Assembly (NCBI GenBank): GCA_034437795.1
Contig: DAOTTI010000105.1
Coordinates: forward strand, 1-6,928
Direction of reading: 5' to 3'
DNA: 6,928 nt
Source of the DNA: DAOTTI01 sp034437795
GTDB taxonomy: Bacteria > Chloroflexota > UBA11872 > UBA12225
A program made the translations under genes and the position numbers. Positions 1 through 4,628 of the stretch are shown here, one piece after another (position 1 is the first letter of the stretch; every line of letters begins with the position of its first letter). The notes beneath the pieces are model-generated. The model was given only the letters and a program-made list of their open reading frames with translations. It did no database searches and was not told where the DNA came from.

Positions 1-79
1 CACCTGGTCGTCGTCCACCTGGTCCTCGTCGACCTGGAGCACCTCCACCTGGTCGGAGAGCACCTGGCAGTCCACCTGG
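1..79 (+). repeat. 15-bp tandem repeat with CACCTGG core
   Basis: CACCTGG, or the one-base variant GACCTGG, occurs at 1, 16, 31, 46, 61 and 73. The step is exactly 15 bp until the last one, which is 12 bp. The period is five codons, and the repeat is fully explained by the TWSSS protein repeat read in frame 2. Confidence 0.85.
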
Positions 80-88
80 GTGGAGTAA
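1..88 (+). CDS. C-terminal end of a Thr-Trp-Ser pentapeptide-repeat protein (5' partial)
   Basis: The frame starting at base 2 is open from the window edge to a TAA stop at 86-88. It encodes a tail built on the unit Thr-Trp-Ser-Ser-Ser: TWSSS, TWSSS, TWSTS, TWSES, TWQS, then TWVE and stop. The DNA repeats with a 15-bp period at 1, 16, 31 and 46, and 61 opens the next unit. The serine codons vary between TCG, TCC and AGC while the amino acid stays Ser, which supports this frame over the other five. Trp/Ser-rich C-terminal repeats of this general kind occur in exported proteins of Chloroflexota and Actinobacteria, including some subtilisin-like S8 peptidases (recollection of the style, not a database match). 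The catalytic or main domain lies outside the window, so the function cannot be assigned. Export to the cell surface is an inference. Confidence 0.72.
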   Translation, partial: TWSSSTWSSSTWSTSTWSESTWQSTWVE

Positions 89-94
89 GGGCGC

Positions 95-139
95 GCTGCC
101 TCGGATCGGCTGCCCCGTGCGTCGGCCGCCCGAGGCAGC
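95..139 (+). terminator. Candidate hairpin downstream of the repeat-protein gene
   Basis: GCTGCCTCGG at 95-104 pairs perfectly with CCGAGGCAGC at 130-139. Inside it, CGGC at 107-110 can pair with GCCG at 125-128. It begins 6 bases after the TAA stop. No T-tract follows, so it is not a textbook intrinsic terminator. It may act as a 3'-end stabiliser or as a terminator of the kind seen in high-GC genomes. Confidence 0.4.
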
Positions 140-195
140 CACCGCCTGATCCAGCTCCCCGCAATGCATCACGCACAGCACGCAACGCACAACGC

Positions 196-200
196 AGGAG
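196..200 (+). promoter_or_regulatory. Shine-Dalgarno site deciding the start at 209
   Basis: AGGAG lies 8 bases before the ATG at 209. The more upstream in-frame ATG at 164 has no comparable site, so translation most likely begins at 209. Confidence 0.75.
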
Positions 201-208
201 CCGCAAGC

Positions 209-718
209 ATGCAACGATCACTGAAGCAGGCCGTCTCGGTGGCAGTCCCCGCTGGCGTAGCTGCCGGCGCCGTGGTCCGGCAGGGACGGCGCGGGTTCTT
301 GAGGTCATCGGTCACCGCCGGCGCGGCCGCGATCTCGGGCTTCGCCTTGCTGGGAGCGCTGGACGCGGCGCCGGTCCAGGCCGGCAAGATCGAGTACTGC
401 TACATCGATCCGGTGATCACGGTGGACGTGCACGGCAAGCAGGTGGCCGTCAAGCTCTGGATCGGCGTGCCCGCGGGCAAGACCGGCACGCTCGACCAGC
501 CGGCGCTCAAGGCCAGCATGCGCGCCGTCGTGGCCGATGAGCCGGATAGCCAGGGCAGGTACGCCACCATGGTCTGGTACACCATCGTCACCAAGAACGG
601 GGCGAGCTTCTCCGTCACGACCTACCTGGAAGCGCCCTCCCAGGGCGCCACCAGCGGCAACGTGAGCGGCGTCACCAACGTCGAGCTCTCCAACGTCATC
701 AAGCTCTGCGCCTGCTGA
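209..718 (+). CDS. Small Tat-exported protein of unknown function with C-terminal Cys-Ala-Cys
   Basis: The product has 169 residues from the ATG at 209. An in-frame ATG at 164 would add 15 residues but lacks a ribosome binding site. A twin-arginine signal is clear: GRRGFLRSS at about residues 26-34, a hydrophobic stretch ending near residue 51, and a likely cleavage after APVQA at residue 58. The n-region before the twin arginines is long, about 26 residues. The mature part has about 111 residues and begins GKIEYCYIDP. It looks beta-rich, with alternating strands such as ITVDV and VAVKLWIGV, and ends in KLCAC. Its three cysteines are at mature positions 6, 109 and 111. They could form a disulfide tying the two ends together or bind a metal or cofactor, which would fit folding before Tat export (inference). 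No enzyme motif is recognised. It follows the repeat-protein gene on the same strand after a candidate terminator, so it may have its own promoter. Confidence 0.85.
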   Translation: MQRSLKQAVSVAVPAGVAAGAVVRQGRRGFLRSSVTAGAAAISGFALLGALDAAPVQAGKIEYCYIDPVITVDVHGKQVAVKLWIGVPAGKTGTLDQPALKASMRAVVADEPDSQGRYATMVWYTIVTKNGASFSVTTYLEAPSQGATSGNVSGVTNVELSNVIKLCAC

Positions 719-737
719 GCGCCGGCCACCGGCGCTC
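717..737 (+). terminator. Perfect hairpin overlapping the stop codon of the Tat-protein gene
   Basis: GAGCGCCGG at 717-725 pairs without mismatch with CCGGCGCTC at 729-737, around a 3-base loop (CCA). The stem begins at the second base of the TGA stop at 716-718. There is no T-tract. It is a likely terminator or mRNA 3'-end structure separating this gene from the HD-GYP gene. Confidence 0.5.
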
Positions 738-839
738 GGGCCGGCTCATCCGGCGCCGCCTCCCTGCGGTGGCGCGCGATCAGCCGCCCACGGCGCGGGG
801 CCCGCCAGGCAGAGCGAGCACCTCGAACACATCTCGAAC

Positions 840-844
840 AGGAG
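840..844 (+). promoter_or_regulatory. Shine-Dalgarno site for the HD-GYP gene
   Basis: AGGAG lies 7 bases before the ATG at 852. It supports that start over the internal ATGs at 945 and later. Two copies of CTCGAACA, at 822-829 and 833-840, sit 11 bases apart immediately upstream. Confidence 0.75.
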
Positions 845-851
845 AGCGACG

Positions 852-2348
852 ATGAGTGCACCGTCGACGGCGACTGCCGATCACACGTGTGCTGCAACCG
901 CAACGACCACGCCCGAACCGCTGCCGCGGCGCCAGGTCGAACACATGGGACAGATGAAGCGCCTCCAGCCGCGCCAGACGGCAATGGAACGGCCCAGACC
1001 GCCTCTGTCGCTCCTGGCCTACGCCGGGACCCTGGCGGCGGCGGCCGCCGGCGCCATCACCCTCAGCTTCCTGGGGCCGCTCGCGGCCTCCGCGCTGGTG
1101 GGCCCGCTCGATGCCGTGCCGGCCGCGCTGCTGGCGCCGGTGATGGCCGCCCTGGTGGCGCTGGCGGGGCTCTTCCCCATTCCGCTAGGCCCCAAGACGA
1201 AGGTCTCGGTCAACGCCGCCCCCCAGTTTGCGGCCGTCCTGCTGTTCGGCGCGCCCCTGGGCCCGCTGGCGGCCGCCACGGGCGTAGCGATCAATAACGC
1301 CGTATTGTGGGCGCGCGGGCGCCGCCACCCGATCGACCTCCTGCTCAATGCGGCGGAGGCGGCGGTCACCGCCACCCTGGTGGCCACCGTCGTGCGGGTG
1401 GTGAGCGAGCGGATGCCCGGCCCGGGCGCGGTGCTCCTGCCGGCCGGCGCCGCGGCCGCAGCCATGTACCTGACCAACATAGCCCTGATCAATGGCGCCG
1501 TCGCCATCACGCTGCGGGCCCCGTTCTGGTCGCTCTGCTGGGCGACCGGCCGCGCCGTGGCCGTGCAGCACGCTGGGTTGTACCTGCTGGGCCTGCTGGC
1601 CGCCTTGAACGCCCCCCAGCACCCGTGGGTGCCCCTGCTGGTGGCCCTGCCCACGGCGGTGGTCTACTTCTCCTTCCGCGCCAACCAGCGCCTGCGCACC
1701 CAGACCCGCGAAGCGGTCGAGGCCCTGGCCGACATGGTGGACCTCCGTGACCCCTACACCGCCGGACACTGCCGGCGCGTGGCCGACCTGTCCGAGCAGC
1801 TCGCGCGCCGGCTGCGCCTGCCGGCGGATGAGGTGGAGCTGATCCGCTCCGCGGCTCGAGTGCACGACGTGGGCAAGATCGGCGTCCCCGACCACGTGCT
1901 GCGCAAGCCCGGCCAGCTCGACGCCGGCGAGTGGGTGCACATGCGCGCCCACGCCGAGGCCGGCGCCGCCCTGCTGGCGCGGTTCCCCGATTACGCCCGC
2001 GGGCGCGAGCTGGTGCTAGCCCACCACGAGCGCTACGACGGCATGGGCTACCCGCGGGGCGCCGCCGGCGACCGCATCCCCCTGGGGGCGCGTATCATCG
2101 CCGTGGCCGACGCCTACGACGCCATGACCACCGACCGGCCCTATCGCGCTGGCCTCGCGCCTGCCCAGGCGGCGACCGAGCTGCGCCGCCACCGCGGCGC
2201 GCACTGGGATCCACAGGTGGTGGACGCCTTCTTGGCTCTCCTGGTGGACCAGGGCGTGCTCGCGCCGGCGCCTGAGCGCGCCGCGGACGCAGCGCCGGAG
2301 GTCCTGCCCCGCCCGGCCTTCGCCCTCGTGGCGGCGCCCGCCGCCTGA
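852..2348 (+). CDS. Membrane-bound HD-GYP domain protein, predicted cyclic-di-GMP phosphodiesterase
   Basis: The product has 498 residues. Residues 1-50 are a hydrophilic tail rich in Ala, Thr, Pro and Arg. Residues about 52-276 are strongly hydrophobic with six or seven likely membrane segments (near 52-74, 83-110, 124-150, 162-182, 193-220, 227-250 and 257-276), including the conserved-looking loop FPIPLGPKTKVSVNAAPQFA. No PAS, GAF or response-regulator domain is visible, so the membrane block is the probable sensor. The HD-GYP domain spans about 288-465: RDPYTAGH (299-306), HDVGKIGVPD (338-347, with the metal-binding His-Asp pair), His367, HHERYDGMGYP (391-401, the GYP signature) and AVADAYDAMTTDRPYR (417-432). 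All the motifs look intact, so hydrolysis of c-di-GMP to pGpG or GMP at the inner membrane face is expected from the family. The last 35 residues are Ala/Pro-rich and probably disordered. It is flanked by hairpins and appears to be transcribed singly. The signal it senses cannot be told from the sequence. Confidence 0.93.
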   Translation: MSAPSTATADHTCAATATTTPEPLPRRQVEHMGQMKRLQPRQTAMERPRPPLSLLAYAGTLAAAAAGAITLSFLGPLAASALVGPLDAVPAALLAPVMAALVALAGLFPIPLGPKTKVSVNAAPQFAAVLLFGAPLGPLAAATGVAINNAVLWARGRRHPIDLLLNAAEAAVTATLVATVVRVVSERMPGPGAVLLPAGAAAAAMYLTNIALINGAVAITLRAPFWSLCWATGRAVAVQHAGLYLLGLLAALNAPQHPWVPLLVALPTAVVYFSFRANQRLRTQTREAVEALADMVDLRDPYTAGHCRRVADLSEQLARRLRLPADEVELIRSAARVHDVGKIGVPDHVLRKPGQLDAGEWVHMRAHAEAGAALLARFPDYARGRELVLAHHERYDGMGYPRGAAGDRIPLGARIIAVADAYDAMTTDRPYRAGLAPAQAATELRRHRGAHWDPQVVDAFLALLVDQGVLAPAPERAADAAPEVLPRPAFALVAAPAA

Positions 2349-2402
2349 TGCCCATTGCCTCGCTAGCGGGCCCCGCCACCGGCCGGCCCTCGCCTGGCCT
2401 CT

Positions 2403-2423
2403 GGAACCGTCACCGGCGGTTCC
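2403..2423. other. Small inverted repeat competing with the adjacent larger hairpin
   Basis: GGAACCG at 2403-2409 pairs perfectly with CGGTTCC at 2417-2423 around a 7-base loop. The right arm is also the base of the left arm of the larger hairpin at 2415-2461, so only one of the two can form at a time. Confidence 0.45.
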
Positions 2424-2461
2424 CTCTCCCGACCTTTCTCCCAAAGGGGGAGGGAGCCGCT
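2415..2461. terminator. Long hairpin between convergent genes, GGGAGAGGG-type repeat copy A
   Basis: GCGGTTCCCTCTCCC at 2416-2430 pairs with GGGGGAGGGAGCCGC at 2446-2460. The pairing includes two G-T wobbles and leaves a 15-base loop. A further wobble pair extends it to 2415/2461. It lies between the 3' ends of the HD-GYP gene (+) and the propeller gene (-). It is the natural candidate for a bidirectional terminator and belongs to the same loose repeat family as the copies near 3269, 6433 and 6498. Confidence 0.6.
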
Positions 2462-2475
2462 CGCCGGCGCCGTGG

Positions 2476-2493
2476 CCGCGGTCGCCGCGGTCG
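2476..2493. repeat. Perfect 9-bp tandem duplication
   Basis: CCGCGGTCG occurs twice back to back, at 2476-2484 and 2485-2493. This is just outside the stop codon of the propeller gene at 2502-2504. It is most likely a slippage product in GC-rich spacer DNA. Confidence 0.7.
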
Positions 2494-2501
2494 CGCAGCC
2501 G

Positions 2502-3164
2502 TTACCGCGGGAGCGCAATCGTGCACATCGCCCGCGTGGCCGCGTCGCAGTACCAGAGCTCGCCTCGGGAGAAGGTCAGCCCGTGCGGGTCAGGGCCTTC
2601 TGCCGGGCCAGGCTCCAGCTCCAGCACGCGCCGTAGCTCGCCCTCCAGCGTGTAGCCGGCGATGATCCGCTTCGTCGTCTCCGCCACCCACAGCAGTGAG
2701 CCGTCCCAGGCCAGGCCGTGGGGCCGGCTGCCCGGGGCGGGGAACTGCCGGAGCACCCTGCCGTCGGCCGGGTCCAGCTGGTAGGTCGTCGCCGACGGCG
2801 GCACGGTCACCCACAGCTTGCCGTCGATCCACTCCAGCCCATGGGCCCCGCTGCGCTCGCTGGCGCCAGGCGTCGGCAGGCGGGCCAGCTCCCGCCCGTC
2901 CAGGGCGTAGCGGAACAAGGCGATGGGCGGAAACGTAGACGCTACCCAGATCGCCTCCCCATCCCAGGTGATGCCGCTGGAGTGATTGGTCTCCGTCGGA
3001 AACTGCCGGAGCACGCGCCCATCGCTCCAGTCCAGCAGATAGACGTTCAGGTCCTTCTGGTCGATGACCCACACCCCGTCTTCCACCGCCTGCAGCCCGT
3101 TCGGCTGCGGGCAGGGGGTGAACCAGCGTACCCTGGCCCGTACTCGCTCGGCCGTTGCCACCAT
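2502..3164 (-). CDS. Five-repeat beta-propeller protein (NHL/SMP-30/Vgb-like), function unknown
   Basis: The product has 220 residues, starting at an ATG on the minus strand (3164-3162) preceded by GGGAGGA with 8 bases of spacing. Five copies of a motif like HGLxWDGxxLWVA are visible: NGLQAVEDGVWVID (22-35), SGITWDGEAIWVAS (63-76), HGLEWIDGKLWVTV (108-121), HGLAWDGSLLWVAE (149-162) and HGLTFSRGELWYCD (194-207). The steps between them are 41, 45, 41 and 45 residues. Between them are strands such as DGRVLRQFP, present twice (48-56 and 134-142). This is the pattern of beta-propeller blades related to NHL, SMP-30 or streptogramin-lyase-like proteins. No signal peptide or membrane segment is seen, so it is probably cytoplasmic. 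Catalytic residues cannot be assigned. Such proteins can be ligand-binding scaffolds, lactonases or lyases. It is divergent from the mutarotase gene and convergent with the HD-GYP gene. Confidence 0.85.
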   Translation of the reverse strand: MVATAERVRARVRWFTPCPQPNGLQAVEDGVWVIDQKDLNVYLLDWSDGRVLRQFPTETNHSSGITWDGEAIWVASTFPPIALFRYALDGRELARLPTPGASERSGAHGLEWIDGKLWVTVPPSATTYQLDPADGRVLRQFPAPGSRPHGLAWDGSLLWVAETTKRIIAGYTLEGELRRVLELEPGPAEGPDPHGLTFSRGELWYCDAATRAMCTIALPR

Positions 3165-3172
3165 GGATCGTG

Positions 3173-3179
3173 TCCTCCC
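3173..3179 (-). promoter_or_regulatory. Shine-Dalgarno site for the propeller gene
   Basis: On the minus strand GGGAGGA lies 8 bases before the ATG at 3164, which supports that start. Confidence 0.65.
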
Positions 3180-3268
3180 TTCTGCTGTGCTCCCGCGCGC
3201 CTCATCCTGCCCGACGCATGCTCGTCGCGCGGCCTGTGCTCCAGGCGCGGCTGGCGCGCCGTTACGTT

Positions 3269-3305
3269 CCGTCTCCCGTTGAGAGAGGGCTAGGGTGAGG
3301 GCTCA
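3269..3305. repeat. GGGAGAGGG-type intergenic repeat, copy B
   Basis: The core is GTCTCCC (3271-3277), then GAGAGAGGGCTAGGGTGAGG (3281-3300). The 13 bases AGGGTGAGGGCTC at its right end (3292-3304) recur exactly in copy C at 6457-6469. The palindrome is weaker than in copies A, C and D. It lies in a divergent spacer, so a terminator role is less likely here. Confidence 0.6.
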
Positions 3306-3373
3306 ACCAGCCGGGGAAGCCGGTGGACCCGTGCTCACGCCCCATCCGGCGCCTCGCACTGCAACAGCTTACA

Positions 3374-4522
3374 ATGCGGGACGTGGAAACGCAGACGCTA
3401 GAGTGGACCGGCGAGCGGGCCTTCATCCTCCAGGACGGCAGCGGCGCGCAGGCGTGGGTCGTGCCGGCCATCGGCGCCAACTGCATCGCCTTCCAGACGC
3501 CCGTGCGGGACCAGGTGGCGCACATCCTCTCCACGCCCGCCTCCGCTAGCGTCCTACGGGAGCGGCCGACGTTCTGGGGCCTGCCGATCCTGGCGCCGTA
3601 CCCGGGCCGGCACCGCACGCCGTTTTCCTGGCGGGGCCGGCAGTACGCCATCGAAGCCAACGACCGGCCGGGGGTCGCCATTCACGGCTTCGTCGCTGGC
3701 GCGCCCTGGGAGGTGATCGACTCCGGCCCATCGCGCCTCATCTGCCGTTTCGACTCGGAGACCGTCCCCGATCGCGCCGAACGATGGCCATGGCCCTTCG
3801 TGTTGACCGCCACCTATAGCCTGGAGCGGGGCGCGCTCTTCCTGGAGCTGGAGCTCCACAATCGCGCCGACGAGGAGATCCCGCACCTGCTCGGCCTCCA
3901 CCCCTACTTTCCCCTGCGCTTGACGCCCGCGCGCCCGCTGAGCGCCCCGCTGCCTACGGCCGCTGACCTGGTCGGTGACGGCGCCGCGGCCGCGCGGGAG
4001 ACCTGTCTGGTCTGGGTCGCCGCCGACGAGCTATGGGAGATGAAGGCGGGGCTGGGCACCGGCCGCATCGAGCGCCTGCGGGGGGCCTGGGACCTCCGCC
4101 TGCCGAAGCCCGTGGCGGAGCTGGAACGCACGCTCGGGGTGCCGCCCGGGCCCGGCCCCTTTGGCGACGACGCGGCCGTTGCGGGGCCGCGGCTACCGGT
4201 ACTGCTCTACGGCAAACGCGCGGCGCTGCGGAGCGTGGACGCCGGCACCAATCCTGCTGAGGCCGGGGGGGTGGCCAGCGGGATCCAGGACGCCGCCTCT
4301 GGCATCGAGGTCAAGCTGGACGCCAGCGCCGCCTTCGGCTGCCTGGCCCTCTTCTGCCCGCCGCGACAGCCGTTCATCTCCCTCGAGCCGCGCTCAGCCG
4401 TCTCAGACGCCCTCACCCTGATGCACGACCCCCGCCGCCTCTCTACCGGCGTCTGGCCCCTCGCCCCCGGCGCGCGCTGGCAGGCCTGGGTGCGCCTCTC
4501 CGCCTGGCCCCTCCGCACCTGA
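3374..4522 (+). CDS. Aldose 1-epimerase (galactose mutarotase-like)
   Basis: The product has 382 residues from the ATG at 3374. A GTG at 3323 in the same frame would add 17 residues of arginine-rich sequence that look like read-through of the spacer, so the ATG is preferred although no strong Shine-Dalgarno site precedes it. The family interconverts alpha and beta anomers of aldoses in the cytoplasm. Numbered from the ATG, the visible family features are: GANCIAFQT (34-42), FWGLPILAPYPGR (67-79), AIHGF with a substrate-site His at 104, LLGLHPYF with the catalytic His at 176, and FISLEPRSAVSDAL with the catalytic Glu at 338. Both catalytic residues are therefore present. At 382 residues it is somewhat longer than the roughly 290-350 usual for this family. 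Extra Gly/Ala-rich sequence lies around residues 255-315. The sugar substrate cannot be told. It starts divergently from the propeller gene, and the next gene on the same strand is 106 bases away. Confidence 0.88.
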   Translation: MRDVETQTLEWTGERAFILQDGSGAQAWVVPAIGANCIAFQTPVRDQVAHILSTPASASVLRERPTFWGLPILAPYPGRHRTPFSWRGRQYAIEANDRPGVAIHGFVAGAPWEVIDSGPSRLICRFDSETVPDRAERWPWPFVLTATYSLERGALFLELELHNRADEEIPHLLGLHPYFPLRLTPARPLSAPLPTAADLVGDGAAAARETCLVWVAADELWEMKAGLGTGRIERLRGAWDLRLPKPVAELERTLGVPPGPGPFGDDAAVAGPRLPVLLYGKRAALRSVDAGTNPAEAGGVASGIQDAASGIEVKLDASAAFGCLALFCPPRQPFISLEPRSAVSDALTLMHDPRRLSTGVWPLAPGARWQAWVRLSAWPLRT

Positions 4523-4525
4523 CCA

Positions 4526-4558
4526 CCACCTGCTCACCACCTGCTCACCACTTGACCT
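4526..4558 (+). repeat. 11-bp phased direct repeats upstream of the nucleoside-phosphorylase-like gene
   Basis: CCACCTGCTCA occurs twice in tandem (4526-4536 and 4537-4547), followed by a degenerate third unit CCACTTGACCT (4548-4558) matching at 7 of 11 positions. The period is close to one helical turn, and the repeats sit just upstream of a plausible promoter. An operator bound on one DNA face is possible but unproven. Confidence 0.5.
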
Positions 4559-4574
4559 CCACATACGCTAATAG

Positions 4575-4602
4575 TTGAAAAAGAGCCGCGGCCCACTACA
4601 CT
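4575..4602 (+). promoter_or_regulatory. Candidate sigma-70-type promoter
   Basis: TTGAAA at 4575-4580 (five of six matches to TTGACA) is followed after 16 bases by TACACT at 4597-4602 (four of six matches to TATAAT). Transcription would start near 4609, giving a leader of about 20 bases before the ATG at 4629. The local drop in G+C around 4560-4585 supports a promoter here. It is also the reason to prefer the ATG over the in-frame TTG at 4575. Confidence 0.35.
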
Positions 4603-4628
4603 CCACAGCCCAACGAGCCAGCCACGCT

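Larger units (their letters stand above)
3165..3373. other. Divergent intergenic region between the propeller and mutarotase genes
   Basis: This 209-base spacer must hold the promoters of two divergent genes, but no convincing -35/-10 pair is visible on either strand. It contains a small inverted repeat (CGACG at 3212-3216 with CGTCG at 3223-3227) and copy B of the GGGAGAGGG-type repeat. TACAAT at 3370-3375 resembles a -10 box but overlaps the ATG at 3374 and has no matching -35. Confidence 0.5.

Noticed and set aside
168..197. CACGCA/ACGCA-like near-repeats just upstream of the Tat gene
   Set aside because: The units are irregular in length and spacing, consistent with chance in a C/A-rich leader. 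No fixed period could be established.
164..208. Upstream in-frame ATG extending the Tat protein by 15 residues
   Set aside because: It has no ribosome binding site and a His/Ala/Asn-rich sequence. The ATG at 209 has AGGAG at the right distance and leaves a normal Tat signal.
1019..1952. Minus-strand frames opposite the HD-GYP gene
   Set aside because: They are compositional shadows. The plus frame carries all the HD-GYP motifs and a strong Shine-Dalgarno site.
2348..2665. Plus-strand frame whose ATG overlaps the HD-GYP stop (TGATG)
   Set aside because: The overlap looks like translational coupling. However, the product is Arg/Pro/Gly-rich, runs through the hairpin repeat and then antisense to the propeller gene, and has no domain.
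3323..3373. GTG start adding 17 residues to the mutarotase
   Set aside because: The added sequence is not mutarotase-like and directly follows the repeat copy B. The ATG at 3374 gives a normal N-terminus.
4575..4628. TTG start adding 18 residues to the nucleoside-phosphorylase-like protein
   Set aside because: It overlaps the candidate -35 box, has no ribosome binding site, and the added residues are low-information.
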